DNA from: Filimonas zeae
GTDB lineage: Bacteria; Bacteroidota; Bacteroidia; Chitinophagales; Chitinophagaceae
DNA length: 64,000 nucleotides
Assembly: GCF_014641615.1 (NCBI RefSeq)
Contig: NZ_BMIB01000001.1
Coordinates: 1,612,769 to 1,676,768, forward strand
Direction: 5' to 3'
Shown piece after piece: positions 9,269 through 19,035 of the stretch. The stretch's first letter is position 1, and each line of letters opens with the position of its first letter. The notes beneath the pieces are model-generated. The model did no database searches. It was not told the origin of the DNA and saw nothing but the letters and a program-made list of their open reading frames with translations. The position numbers and the translations under genes were made by a program.

Positions 9269-10144
9269 CTATTTTCTTTTTTGTTTGAAGAAGAAAACCT
9301 GGATGTCGGGGGCTGAAGCATTAATAATGGGTTTAAAAAGCTTCAAAAGGCTTGCAACAACCCATGCTTTTACACGCGACACGCTACGGTCTGCTCTTAT
9401 TCTTTCTTCAATATGTTCAAAATCCAATGTGTCTAGTCTTAAACAAGCTTCATTAGTAAAACCATGCTTACTTAACAGCCTTTGGATATTATCTGAATTA
9501 AAATAGTTCATGTGCGGGCTGTGAAAGTTAAACTGCCACATTCTTATTAATGGTTTGCTTACACCAAGCTTATGTAATGCTGTTGCCATCTTGTAAAAAA
9601 AGCCTTTGCTTATCGGTAAGTTAATAATAAGAATACCATCTTCATGTAAATCCTTTCTCAAGCTTTCCAGCAGACCATTTATATCAGGAATATGTTCAAA
9701 TACATCATTAAAAATGATAAAGTCATATCCATTTTCTTTATGCGGACTTACATCGGGATAAAACCCATATAAAACATTCAGGTTTCCCGCTTTGTGATAG
9801 GATTCGTAGATGTGTTCCGGCTCAATACCCACACAGTCAAGGCCATTTTGTTTACATGTTTCCAGCCACCATCCGTTACCACAGCCAATTTCCAGGCCGG
9901 AGAGTTGTTTGAATTTTTCTTCTGTATGCTTTTTCAGCATTGCAATAATGGCTGAAAAATTTTTTAAACGCAATTGTTTCAGGCCTACGTCCCTTGCATC
10001 CGACTCCAGGTCTGATTGAAAGGAATGTTCAAACTTAGCATCTGCGTGTAACAAGTCGCATTTGCCACATTCGTATACACTGTACTTTAATTTATATTTC
10101 AATGCAAGCATGTGGTCGCATATCGGGCAAAGCAGTGCGTTCAT
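9269..10144 (-). CDS. Class I SAM-dependent methyltransferase with N-terminal zinc ribbon
   Basis: A 291-residue cytoplasmic protein. The first 35 residues hold two CxxC pairs (CPIC...CGKC), a small zinc ribbon found in many sugar- or lipid-modifying methyltransferases. The Rossmann core starts with the SAM motif I GLEIGCGNGWWLETC (about residue 80). An acidic motif II follows (CVGIEPE), then FIIFNDVFEHIPD, the motif IV region typical of Methyltransf_23/Methyltransf_11. A small C-terminal segment with a hydrophobic helix ends the protein. The substrate cannot be read from the sequence. It is isolated between the receiver pseudogene and a permease, with no glycan cluster nearby, so no pathway can be assigned. 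Confidence 0.85.
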   Translation of the reverse strand: MNALLCPICDHMLALKYKLKYSVYECGKCDLLHADAKFEHSFQSDLESDARDVGLKQLRLKNFSAIIAMLKKHTEEKFKQLSGLEIGCGNGWWLETCKQNGLDCVGIEPEHIYESYHKAGNLNVLYGFYPDVSPHKENGYDFIIFNDVFEHIPDINGLLESLRKDLHEDGILIINLPISKGFFYKMATALHKLGVSKPLIRMWQFNFHSPHMNYFNSDNIQRLLSKHGFTNEACLRLDTLDFEHIEERIRADRSVSRVKAWVVASLLKLFKPIINASAPDIQVFFFKQKRK

Positions 10145-10232
10145 GGTATGGTGAAATTTCCGGTAAGATAAGAAAGAAAAAAAGATGATGGAGCATCGTA
10201 TGTGTCAGATGCTATGCTCCTATACACCGCTT

Positions 10233-12581
10233 TTATTCCGTTCTTAAACTCTTTACCGGATTGGCTATGGCGGCTTTAATAGCCTGAAAGCTTACTATCA
10301 GCAACGCAAGTAGCGTTACCATAGCACCCGCTGTGGCAAACAGCCAGCCGGAAAGCTGAATATGATGCTCCATAGACGCCAGCATTTTTTGCATTACAAA
10401 CCCTGCCAGCGGTACCGTAATAGCAAATGCCAGAAAAACAGGGGAGAGGAAGTCTTTGGAAAGCGACAGCCAGATAGTAGAAGAAGAAGCCCCCAGTATT
10501 TTTCGGATGCCTATTTCTTTGGTACGCCTTTCTGCTATAAACATACTCAACGCCAGTAAACCCATACACGATATAATAATGGCCAGTACACCTACCATGC
10601 TGGAGAAAGCCCCGCCGGAACGGATGCCGGTAAATTTATTATCGTACATTTCCTCTGTAAATTTGTAAACAAAGGGATAACCGGGAGCTGCCTGTTTAAA
10701 AGCCGCCTGAATACCTTCCAGCGTTTGCTGCCTGTTAGCCTGTTTATTTATGCGTACCAGAATATGACTCAGTTTGCCGGTGTCCAGAAAAGCCACCAAT
10801 GGGGTAGGAGCAGCAAATACATTGTTATACACAAAATCTTTAGCTACACCAATCACCCTATGGCTGCCAATCATTTTACCCACCACCGGTTGCTGCAGGC
10901 CCATGCGTTTTACGGCTGCCTGGTTTAGTATACAGGTCAGTGAATCATTACCATAGGCACGGCTGAAGTCGCGGCCATCAAGCATAGCTATGCAGGTTGT
11001 TTTTGCCCAATCGTATTGTACATTGGTAGTATATACCGGAAAATCCTGATCGCTTGTTTTGCCGGGCCATAAGAGGCCGTTGGTGCTGGTGTTGATGTTT
11101 ACGATATTATCGGAAGAGGCAGTTACAGCCTGTACGCCGGGCTGCTGTAACAAGGTGTTGCGAAACAGCTGAAACTTATTGCCTATATCACCCCGTGCCG
11201 GTATTTCCACCAGCCCCTGTAACTCATAACCTGCCGGAAACTGCTGCCCAAACTGTACCTGCCTGTAAATAACCAGTGTGGTAATAATAAGGAAGGACGA
11301 AATAACAAACTGAAAAGTAACCAGCCCCTTGCGCAGCAACGACCGGCCTTGTTTGGGGGAGGCAGTATCTTTCAGCACTTTCACCGGCTGAAAGCGACTT
11401 AGAAAAAAGGCAGGGTAGGCTCCGGAAATAACTGCCGTAACCAATGCCGTTGCCAGCAACGCCACCGGTATTTTCCAGTTACCAAAATCAAGCGTAGCAT
11501 TTTTGCCGGTAAGGTTGTTAAAGGCGGGTAGCAGCAGTTTGGCTGCGGTAACCGCTGCTATCAGAGACAGAAAGGTTACCAGCACTGCCTCTGTTAAAAA
11601 CTGCCATACCAGACTTGTTCTGGAGGCACCGGCTGTTTTTCTAATGCCCACTTCTTTAGCCCGGCGTTCGGAACGTGCGGTGCTCAGGTTCATAAAATTA
11701 ACGCAGGCAATTACCAGCACAAACAAACCCAGTATGCTCATCATCAGCAGCATTTCCATGCGGCCGCCTGCAGGCTTTCCGTTTTTAAATTTGTTATGCA
11801 TAGCCATTTCTGCCAGCGGATAGGCAAAGAAATCTGCTTTTTTATTATCTGCTCTGGTACGTACCAATGCACTTAATTTGGCATTTACCTGCTGCACATT
11901 CGCACTAGGTTGCAGCTGCACCCAGGTATTAATAAAGTTATTATTCCAGCCGGCGAGCGAAGCGCTGTTCTCTTTTTCAAATAGTGTAAAGGGCAGCACA
12001 GCACTGAAGGTATAACTGCTGTTAGAGGGAATATCTTTAATAACCGCGCCCACAGCAATGCTGTGTTGATTATTCCAGGTAACAATTTTGCCTATGGGGT
12101 TTTCTCCGTCAAATAATTTTTTCGCTGTTTTTTCGGTAAGTATTATAGTATTAGGAGTATTCAAAGCCACAACAGCATTGCCTGCAATGGCGGGAAAAGT
12201 CATAATGCGAAAATAATCCGGCTCTGCATATATAGTTTCTTCATAAATAGCCTTATCCATATAAGCAATCAGTTGCTGGCCCGTATTGGTTACCCGCGCA
12301 GCATATTTCACCTCCGGTACTTCACTACGCACTGCTGCAGCTAATGGGCCCGAAACAGACTTTACGGTATAAATATCGCCTCCCTGTTCCATGTTTTGCA
12401 TAATGCCATATATATGAGGCAGGTTTTTATGAAACTTATCATAACTCAGTTCATCAGCCACCCAGGCCATAATAATAAACGCCACCGCCAGGCCAATGCC
12501 CAACCCGAGTATATTTACCAGCGAAACAAATCTGTTTCTTACAAGATTGCGCCATGCTATTTTAAAGTAGTTGCTAAGCAT
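10233..12581 (-). CDS. Orphan FtsX/MacB-type ABC transporter permease (paralogue 1)
   Basis: A 782-residue inner membrane protein. The frame is open to 12857, but the start is placed at the ATG at 12581 because MLSNYFKIAWRNLVRNRFVS is the conserved N-terminus of this family and the two paralogues in the window begin the same way. It has the duplicated layout of Bacteroidota permeases. A first helix is followed by a large periplasmic MacB_PCD domain, three helices with the FtsX signature (ERRAKEVGIRKTAGASRTSL), a second periplasmic domain, and three more helices with ERRTKEIGIRKILGASSSTI. The C-terminus ends AIANPVKSLRTE. No ATPase or adaptor gene is adjacent. Such permeases may extrude antimicrobials or envelope-stress molecules with an ATPase encoded elsewhere. 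The upstream dyad-plus-GGCA module is described separately. Confidence 0.9.
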   Translation of the reverse strand: MLSNYFKIAWRNLVRNRFVSLVNILGLGIGLAVAFIIMAWVADELSYDKFHKNLPHIYGIMQNMEQGGDIYTVKSVSGPLAAAVRSEVPEVKYAARVTNTGQQLIAYMDKAIYEETIYAEPDYFRIMTFPAIAGNAVVALNTPNTIILTEKTAKKLFDGENPIGKIVTWNNQHSIAVGAVIKDIPSNSSYTFSAVLPFTLFEKENSASLAGWNNNFINTWVQLQPSANVQQVNAKLSALVRTRADNKKADFFAYPLAEMAMHNKFKNGKPAGGRMEMLLMMSILGLFVLVIACVNFMNLSTARSERRAKEVGIRKTAGASRTSLVWQFLTEAVLVTFLSLIAAVTAAKLLLPAFNNLTGKNATLDFGNWKIPVALLATALVTAVISGAYPAFFLSRFQPVKVLKDTASPKQGRSLLRKGLVTFQFVISSFLIITTLVIYRQVQFGQQFPAGYELQGLVEIPARGDIGNKFQLFRNTLLQQPGVQAVTASSDNIVNINTSTNGLLWPGKTSDQDFPVYTTNVQYDWAKTTCIAMLDGRDFSRAYGNDSLTCILNQAAVKRMGLQQPVVGKMIGSHRVIGVAKDFVYNNVFAAPTPLVAFLDTGKLSHILVRINKQANRQQTLEGIQAAFKQAAPGYPFVYKFTEEMYDNKFTGIRSGGAFSSMVGVLAIIISCMGLLALSMFIAERRTKEIGIRKILGASSSTIWLSLSKDFLSPVFLAFAITVPLAGFVMQKMLASMEHHIQLSGWLFATAGAMVTLLALLIVSFQAIKAAIANPVKSLRTE

Positions 12582-12906
12582 AGTGTTGAAGTGGTTTATA
12601 GCTGAAAGGCAATAAAAGATGTGCCGGTTTGTAAGCGGCTGATTGCTAGCTGTTTGTTTAGCTTTTACTATAGGTGTTGTGCGGTTTTGATACAATGGGT
12701 GTATGGTATTATTATTTAACGTCGTTGAAGGCTTCCCGATGGTTTTGCGGCAGATAAAGGAATCGGTGGTTTTTTGCATATTGATTCCCAATGTATTAAA
12801 TATTTGAGGCAAACCACATCCCAAACTTAATACATTCAAACACCAATTACGGCTCAATTCTCCGTACTTTCACCACGTTTCAACGGCCCCTGAACTTTTA
12901 AAAAAT
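12582..12906. other. Divergent intergenic region between permease 1 and a type IX-secreted protein gene
   Basis: 325 bp without a supported gene. Its left half carries the permease promoter module at 12621-12694. The rest is AT-rich with no clear open frame. The minus-strand frame that runs through it into the permease gene lacks family sequence. Confidence 0.6.
12621..12694 (-). promoter_or_regulatory. Permease promoter module, copy A
   Basis: Read on the minus strand, the dyad TGTATCAAAACCGCACA (12694-12678) is followed 51 bp later by CGGCAC (12626-12621). The dyad has half-sites TGT and ACA with internal C/G matches to copy B at 43230 (13 of 17 bases identical). The outer edges span 74 bp, exactly as in copies B and C. 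The box ends about 40 bp before the permease start at 12581. It probably binds a regulator; which one is unknown. Confidence 0.6.
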
Positions 12907-15576
12907 GTGATTTTGCGGCCCTGTATTAAGTTAATTCCAATATTCCTGTTCGGCCTTCTGTTTGCTTTGCCGTCGTTCGCTACACATATTGTGGGGGGAG
13001 AAGTGTTTTATACCTGGCTGGGAGAGGGCGCTACTGCCGGAACCGGAAAGTATAAGGTTACACTGCGTTTGTTCCGTGCCTGTAACCAGGCCTGTGGAGC
13101 GGGGTCAGGTATAGCCTGTTTGCCCGATTCTGCACTGGTGAATGTGTTTGCAGCTAAGGCGCCTTTTGCACAGGTGGTTACGTTAAGAATGAGGATGACA
13201 GGCAATCAGCCACTTACCCTGGAAACTTATCCTGCCTGTATTGCTTATAAACCGGTTATTTGTTATGAAATGCGCACTTATACTACAGAGGCAGATCTGG
13301 CATATACGGCTGGTGGATATATTATTGCTTATCAGAACTGCTGCCGGGCCCAATCGGTAAACATAAACAATGTTGGGGGAAGCAGTAACGGATATCCAGG
13401 TTCTACTTTTGATTGTTTTCTGCCAGGTACAGATACGTTGGCTTTACCGCAGCACAATTCTTCAGCCGCTTTCCGGGTAAAAGATACGGTATTGATCTGT
13501 AGCCGGGCTCCGTTCAGTCTTGATTTTGGAGCTACCGATGCAGATGGCGATTCGCTTAGCTATGTATTTACAGGCGCTTTTGATGGTGGTGAATTTACTG
13601 CCTCGTTTGATGAGCGTCCGGCCGGTCCGCCGGAATACAGAATAGTTTCCTATAAATCGGAACTTGGCTTTTCCGGAGGGGGCCCAATGGGAGAAAAAGT
13701 GGCAATAGACCCGCGCACAGGACTTATCAGTGGCGAATCGCCCACGCCTGGCAGGTATGTATTAAGTGTGGTAGCTACGGAGTGGCGTGGTGGTATTGCT
13801 ATTGCGGCACACCGGAAAGACTTTATGGTGCGGGTGGAAGATTGTAATCCTCCGGAAGCTATTCTTGAACCGGAATACCTGAACTGTCAGGATTCTACGC
13901 TTGTGTTTACCAACCAATCGGCTTCACCTTTAATTAATAGTTATTACTGGTCGTTCGGTACCGTGGGTGGCAATACATCTGTAGAGCCGCAGCCGGTGTT
14001 TACGTTTCCGGATACAGGGCAGTTTACCGTACGCCTGATTATTAACAGAAACCAGCAATGTACCGATACTACTACCACGCTGGTAAAAATATATCCGGGT
14101 TTTACACCCGCTATTGGTATAAAGGGCATTTGTGTATTGCATCCTTATGATTTTGCCGATGCATCGGAAATAGCTTTTGGAAATGCGGTGGCATGGACAT
14201 GGCGTCTGGGAGATGACAGCGCTGCTGACGATTCATCATTATTGCCGCGTGTTACATATCAATACCCCCACGCGGGAGATAAGCAGATTTCGTTAAAGGT
14301 TACCAGCAGTATGGGGTGTACGGGCACGGCTACCCATGTATTACATGTGCGTGAAAAGCCAACTGTTGATTTGCCTTTCCGCGATACTACTATCTGTAGT
14401 ACAGATACTATTCAGCTGCGGGTGAATAACCGGAATGTATTATATCAATGGCAGCCGCAATATAATATCAACAACACAGTTATTGCCAGCCCGGCGGTAT
14501 GGCCGCGTGTTACGCAGGCATGGTATACAATTAATATTGACGAAGACCGTTGCGTAAGCACAGACTCTGTGCTGGTAAATGTGATAACCCGCTATCCGGT
14601 AAGTCTGCCTGCAGATACGGTTGTTTGTGCAGGTGATGATTTTCCGTTACATGCAGTAAGTGATGCACAGCGTTTTGAATGGTCACCTGCAACAGCAGTA
14701 AATAATGCAACCCTGCAATCGCCATTGGGGCGTATACAGCAGTCTTTAACCTTACGGGTTACTGCCAACCCCGGACGTTGCCCTTCGCAGGCTGTTATTG
14801 CAGTAAAGGCAGTGCCTTACCCGGTAGTATCGCTGCTGGCAGATACGGTGGTGTGCTATGGGCATACCGGCTGGCTGCAGGGTGCTACCAATGGTGCCTT
14901 TTTTAACTGGTGGCCGGTAAATACTCTACTGTATGCCAATACCCTCCGCCCACTGGCAGGGCCTGCCACCTCCACCTGGTACCGGTTTACGGCAACGGAT
15001 ACTATTGGTTGCCCTAACCCCACCATAGACAGTGTTTTTGTGCGCGTGGTTCCGCGTGTAATTGCGTTTGCGGGTAATGATACTACTGTGGTGGCTAATC
15101 AGCCTTTACAACTTACTGCTACCGGTGCCACTTACTATGCGTGGGCGCCCTCTACAGGACTTTCTAACAGCCTTGTTTATAACCCGGTGGTAAAACTGCC
15201 TGCCGGTACCGATTCTGTGGTGTATACGCTTACTGCTACTACGCCGGAGGGGTGTTTTGCTACCGATCAGCTGGTGGTGCGTGTATTTAATACACCGCCC
15301 GATTTACTGGTTCCCACTGCGTTTACACCAGATAACAACGGGTTGAACGATTATTTTCATCCCATTGCAGCAGGCATCAGCAACCTGGATTTTTTCAGGA
15401 TATACAGCCGCTGGGGGCAATTGCTGTACGAAACTACCGATATTAAAGCCAGAGGCTGGGATGGTATGCATAAAGGGCAGCCACAGGCACCCGGTACCTA
15501 TGTGTTTGTGGTGCAGGCTACCGATTATAAAGGCAATAAAATTCAGCGTAAGGGAACAGTAGTATTAATCCGTTAA
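12907..15576 (+). CDS. Large secreted protein with PKD-like domains and type IX secretion type B sorting domain
   Basis: 889 residues from a GTG start. The signal peptide is MILRPCIKLIPIFLFGLLFA, cut near PSFA. The N-terminal part starts THIVGGEVFYTW, a phrase common at the mature N-terminus of Bacteroidota gliding/adhesin-like proteins, and is rich in Cys. PKD-like domains follow at about 310-400 (WSFGTVGG, FPDTGQFTVRLII) and 400-490. Several Ig-like repeats with the pattern 'D-T-V/I-C' come next (ADTVVCAGDD, ADTVVCYGHT). The last 90 residues are the gliding-motility CHU_C domain: VPTAFTPDNNGLNDYF, YSRWGQLLYE, GWDG, GTYVFVV, KGTVVLIR. This domain directs export through the type IX system to the cell surface or medium. 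Probable adhesin or surface structural protein. A second protein of the same class follows 158 bp downstream. Confidence 0.9.
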   Translation: MILRPCIKLIPIFLFGLLFALPSFATHIVGGEVFYTWLGEGATAGTGKYKVTLRLFRACNQACGAGSGIACLPDSALVNVFAAKAPFAQVVTLRMRMTGNQPLTLETYPACIAYKPVICYEMRTYTTEADLAYTAGGYIIAYQNCCRAQSVNINNVGGSSNGYPGSTFDCFLPGTDTLALPQHNSSAAFRVKDTVLICSRAPFSLDFGATDADGDSLSYVFTGAFDGGEFTASFDERPAGPPEYRIVSYKSELGFSGGGPMGEKVAIDPRTGLISGESPTPGRYVLSVVATEWRGGIAIAAHRKDFMVRVEDCNPPEAILEPEYLNCQDSTLVFTNQSASPLINSYYWSFGTVGGNTSVEPQPVFTFPDTGQFTVRLIINRNQQCTDTTTTLVKIYPGFTPAIGIKGICVLHPYDFADASEIAFGNAVAWTWRLGDDSAADDSSLLPRVTYQYPHAGDKQISLKVTSSMGCTGTATHVLHVREKPTVDLPFRDTTICSTDTIQLRVNNRNVLYQWQPQYNINNTVIASPAVWPRVTQAWYTINIDEDRCVSTDSVLVNVITRYPVSLPADTVVCAGDDFPLHAVSDAQRFEWSPATAVNNATLQSPLGRIQQSLTLRVTANPGRCPSQAVIAVKAVPYPVVSLLADTVVCYGHTGWLQGATNGAFFNWWPVNTLLYANTLRPLAGPATSTWYRFTATDTIGCPNPTIDSVFVRVVPRVIAFAGNDTTVVANQPLQLTATGATYYAWAPSTGLSNSLVYNPVVKLPAGTDSVVYTLTATTPEGCFATDQLVVRVFNTPPDLLVPTAFTPDNNGLNDYFHPIAAGISNLDFFRIYSRWGQLLYETTDIKARGWDGMHKGQPQAPGTYVFVVQATDYKGNKIQRKGTVVLIR

Positions 15577-15734
15577 CCTTTCCTGTACCTTATTTAAGGC
15601 AAAAAGTCTTTACCGGGCAGGATAATCTGTTGTATGGCAGAATATACCAGACAGATCGCTTTAATTTGTGCCCGTTCATACCCCGCTGCATGATAATTAG
15701 TCATGTATAACCATATCAGCCCGAATTCTTTTAT

Positions 15735-17915
15735 ATGAAACAGTTTTGCTTATGCTTTGCGGCAGTATTTTGTTTTATGCCTTATGTATTGTCGCAACCG
15801 GTAGCCTGTAAAGATTCTTCGTACCGTAAAATATATGGCAGCGGCAGCGATACCGTTAAGGGGTATCATCATATAGCACTATCCAATAACCGTACTGTTA
15901 TTGCCGGCAAATACAAGACCACCGGCGCTGCTGTTAGCGATGGGTGGATGATGCTGGTACAAGAAGATGGCACGCCCGTTAAAAGCAGCAGAACTGCCTC
16001 GCCGGATGCGGCTAAATCATTTGCCTGGGTGCAGAGCGTTTCGCTGCAAAATAATGCATCGGTATTGCTGGGTTTATTATACGATAAGTTTACACATGAT
16101 GGGAATGAACTGGTAGTTACTAAAAGAGACGGTAATTTAAACCCGGCATGGACGCGCCGGTACCGCCTGAACCCGGCTGTATTAGGCAGTTTGAATGAAC
16201 TTTTTATTACCAATCAGTTTTTATGGGAAGCCGGTAATGGTGATGTGATATTACTGATAAACGGCGTACATCCCGGTGGGCTGATGGCTAACTTCCATAT
16301 GGTGGCACGTATCAGTAGTACAGATGGCAGCCTGGTGTGGCACAAAACTTTTATTCCTGTTCATCAGGAAAGTTTTGGTTATGCTTCGGGGGCTTTTCAA
16401 ACAGGTAACTCGCTGGTGATAACCGGTTATATGGATATGCCACCTATAACAACCGGGGATGTACCTGCGGTATATGCTATGCGGTTAAACTGGGCCGATG
16501 GCAGTTTGCAGCTGCTGAAACGTTACCGGTACCATAATAATGATTTTGGGGCATGGGGTAACTCCTTCGATCAGTATAAAGGGCGGAGAATGGCTGGGGG
16601 AGGTTATGAAATATATGGTGAAGAATACCAGCAGGGGCATACAGAAGACAGGGAGTATATAGCTGTGCAGCTGAATGAAAATCTGGAATTAACCGGTAGC
16701 CAGTCCTGGGGTATCGATTATACTTTTGCTGATAATGAAGCATCCATAGCAGATGCCGCAGGCAATTTTGTGGTGCTGAACAGAGGAGGCTCTGGCAGTT
16801 CGGCAACACACCTGAGTGTTTATAACCGTAACGGCAAACACAGAAGAAGACGGCTGAACACCACGCAAAACAATGCAGACTGGAGTGATGAACAAAATGG
16901 TGCCCGCGTAGCTTTTAAACCCAACGGTAACACCACCGTGCTGCTGAACTATTACAATGCTGGCAGGCCTGTAACAGAACTGATGCAGCTGGTGCCTGAA
17001 GATACTCTTACGGGATGTACCGGCACAGAGGTAAGTGCAGGCATGGAACCCATTTCTTTTAAACTGGAGGCTGATCCTACCGGCTGGAAAACGATAGTAG
17101 ATAACGGACTGGAAGAACGGGCCGTTACCCTTACCGATGTGGCATTGCCTGTTACAGAAGATGCTGTATGTAAAGTGGTGGTACCGGTTATGGCAGGCGC
17201 CTTATCGTTAGGCAGCGATGCGGTTGTATGTAACAATGATACGCTGGTGTTAACGGCCACCGGCGGTTTGAGCAATTATACATGGCCGGTGAGTTATCAT
17301 TTGCTGCCGGTAAATGACAGCACGGTAAAAATAGCTCCTGATAAAGACACGGCTTATATAGTGCAGGCATTAACCAGGCGGGGCTGTACGGTTGCTGACA
17401 CGGTGCAGGTACAGGTATGGAATACGCCGCAACATTTTTTACCCGCAGATACGGTTATTTGTGCAGGTAGCAGCGTAGTACTACAGCCTGTGGATGTGTT
17501 TAATACTTATCAGTGGAGTACAGGCGCTACAGCTGCTTCGGTAACGGTAAATAATGCGGGTAGCTATACGCTGAAGGTTACAGATGCCAATGGCTGCCGG
17601 GGAGAAGACGATATAAAGGTAGCGCTGAAAAGCTGCTCTGCTTATGTATATATACCCACTGGCTTTACACCTGATAACAACGGCGTAAATGATTTGTTAA
17701 GGCCTGCCGTAGCGGGTAACCTGGCCAGCTATTATTTTGCGGTGTATAACCGCTGGGGCCAGTGTGTATTTGCCTCACGCCAGCCAGGCGACGGTTGGAA
17801 CGGCACTTTTAAAAATGCCAGACAAGGGGCCGGTACCTATACGTGGATGTGTAAATACCGGTTTGAAGGCGGTGATGAAAAACTGGAGAAGGGTACGGTA
17901 GTGCTGATCCGCTAA
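15735..17915 (+). CDS. Secreted protein with type IX secretion type B sorting domain
   Basis: 726 residues with a signal peptide (MKQFCLCFAAVFCFMPYVLS, cut near SQP). The first 450 residues after it look like a beta-propeller: repeated phrases of the form 'GSGSDTVKGYHHIALSNN', 'VISGKYKTTG'-like strands and 'DGSLVWHKTF', as in delta-60-repeat or Kelch-like surface proteins. Two Ig-like units with 'DTVICAGSSVVLQP' lie at about 490-630. The C-terminal CHU_C domain carries IPTGFTPDNNGVNDLL, YNRWGQCVFA, GWNGTF and ends KGTVVLIR, as in the upstream protein. It is exported by the type IX system. Its stop lies 6 bp from the stop of the convergent gene. No enzymatic motif is seen. Confidence 0.88.
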   Translation: MKQFCLCFAAVFCFMPYVLSQPVACKDSSYRKIYGSGSDTVKGYHHIALSNNRTVIAGKYKTTGAAVSDGWMMLVQEDGTPVKSSRTASPDAAKSFAWVQSVSLQNNASVLLGLLYDKFTHDGNELVVTKRDGNLNPAWTRRYRLNPAVLGSLNELFITNQFLWEAGNGDVILLINGVHPGGLMANFHMVARISSTDGSLVWHKTFIPVHQESFGYASGAFQTGNSLVITGYMDMPPITTGDVPAVYAMRLNWADGSLQLLKRYRYHNNDFGAWGNSFDQYKGRRMAGGGYEIYGEEYQQGHTEDREYIAVQLNENLELTGSQSWGIDYTFADNEASIADAAGNFVVLNRGGSGSSATHLSVYNRNGKHRRRRLNTTQNNADWSDEQNGARVAFKPNGNTTVLLNYYNAGRPVTELMQLVPEDTLTGCTGTEVSAGMEPISFKLEADPTGWKTIVDNGLEERAVTLTDVALPVTEDAVCKVVVPVMAGALSLGSDAVVCNNDTLVLTATGGLSNYTWPVSYHLLPVNDSTVKIAPDKDTAYIVQALTRRGCTVADTVQVQVWNTPQHFLPADTVICAGSSVVLQPVDVFNTYQWSTGATAASVTVNNAGSYTLKVTDANGCRGEDDIKVALKSCSAYVYIPTGFTPDNNGVNDLLRPAVAGNLASYYFAVYNRWGQCVFASRQPGDGWNGTFKNARQGAGTYTWMCKYRFEGGDEKLEKGTVVLIR

Positions 17916-17921
17916 AGCCGG

Positions 17922-18950
17922 CTACTGTTTTACAGGATCAGTAACAATAACGTGCGTGGTTTTTTCCAGATATTTGCCTTTATTGGCATCCGTAATAACC
18001 AGTAAACGGTTTTTAACGGATATAATACCTTCCCAGTTATAGCAGTCATACCCAATTTCCTGCAAAGGCTGCCAGGTGAGCTGCTGGTTGTCGAGTTGTA
18101 GTTGCAGCACCCGGCCATAGCAGCTGAGCTTTTGCGCAGGGCCCCTGAACTGTGCGCTGTCTTTTACAGGAAGCGGTGTTTGCGGATTGCAGGTAAAGTA
18201 ATCGGTATACTCGCCGCCCCACCAGAAATTGATACCATAGAATTGTCCGTTTTTACCGGCACACAAATCTGTAATACGAAAAGGGATGGGCTGCTGAATA
18301 TATACAGGTGTTAAGTTTTCAGCAGGGCTTAGCAGCGTATCGGCCAAGTAGCCTATGGGTGTTTGCGTAACATCGGGTACATTGGTATACTCAAATACTG
18401 CCAGTAGTTGATTGGTGGCTGCATTATACGTAAGACTTTCGTAACCGGCATTGTTTACCACTTTGCCGTTGCATTTTACTTTGGGCAGCGCCAGTATATG
18501 TGCTGCATCCAGCACTATATGCTGTTGTTGTTTGTAGCCTTTTACCAGATAACAGCTGTCTGTAGCTTCATCGGTTTCAATACTCAGGAATAAAGTGTTG
18601 TTTACGGCTACTGCGCCTTCCACACCCTGATAAAAGTTGCCACCCAGGTTAACACGGGCCATAACAGCCGGCAGGTTTTGCAGGGTAACTTCTGTAAAAG
18701 CTTCTGTAGTAAAAGCGGGAGATGCCTGCTGAATGGTTTTCTGCACTGTTTTTACCGGTATGCTCCAGGTTTTCTGCTGATCGGGGTATTGCGGTATCAG
18801 CAGTATCTGCTTTTTTATGGTGGCCAGTGCAGAGTATTCTTCTGCCGCATTAGCAATGGGCTGTGGAAGCGTTACCGGCTTCTGGGCAAACAAGTAAAAA
18901 CCTGGCAGTAGCAGAAACAGTGCCTGCAGTAGATGTGTATACATGCGCAT
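17922..18950 (-). CDS. Secreted protein of unknown function
   Basis: About 342 residues. The ATG at 18950 is chosen because it gives a proper signal peptide (MRMYTHLLQALFLLLPGFYL, cut after FAQ). The frame continues to 18992, but that extension runs into the terminator of the next gene. The mature protein has beta-propeller-like phrases (VNLGGNFYQGVEGAVAVNNT, YESLTYNAATNQLLAVFEYT, KNGQFYGINFWWGG, NWEGIISVKNRLLVITDAN). These resemble esterase-like phytase or SdiA-regulated-type six-bladed propellers found in the periplasm. Acidic 'EG' and 'D-x-N' spots could bind metal. The family assignment is tentative. The gene stands alone on the minus strand, convergent with a type IX-secreted protein gene. 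Confidence 0.6.
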   Translation of the reverse strand: MRMYTHLLQALFLLLPGFYLFAQKPVTLPQPIANAAEEYSALATIKKQILLIPQYPDQQKTWSIPVKTVQKTIQQASPAFTTEAFTEVTLQNLPAVMARVNLGGNFYQGVEGAVAVNNTLFLSIETDEATDSCYLVKGYKQQQHIVLDAAHILALPKVKCNGKVVNNAGYESLTYNAATNQLLAVFEYTNVPDVTQTPIGYLADTLLSPAENLTPVYIQQPIPFRITDLCAGKNGQFYGINFWWGGEYTDYFTCNPQTPLPVKDSAQFRGPAQKLSCYGRVLQLQLDNQQLTWQPLQEIGYDCYNWEGIISVKNRLLVITDANKGKYLEKTTHVIVTDPVKQ

Positions 18951-18978
18951 GGGCTCAAAAATAGGCACAAACACCAAT

Positions 18979-19008
18979 AAAAAAGGCTGCACCGTTGCCG
19001 GTACAGCC
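18979..19008 (-). terminator. Rho-independent terminator of the DUF1800-DUF1501 operon
   Basis: Minus-strand stem GGCTGTACCG / CGGTGCAGCC (one mismatch) with loop GCAA, followed by six T. It lies 28 bp after the stop of the DUF1501 gene. Confidence 0.85.
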
Positions 19009-19035
19009 GCATTGCTTAACGGGGAAAAGCAATGG

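Noticed and set aside
12582-12700. Sigma-54 -24/-12 promoter before permease 1
   Set aside because: GGCAC is present, but no GC occurs 10 bp after GG in any of the three permease promoters; only the GGCA box and the dyad are supported.
12582-12857. N-terminal extension of permease 1 (92 residues)
   Set aside because: The extension has no family sequence, and the conserved start MLSNYFKIAWRNL matches the starts of both paralogues.
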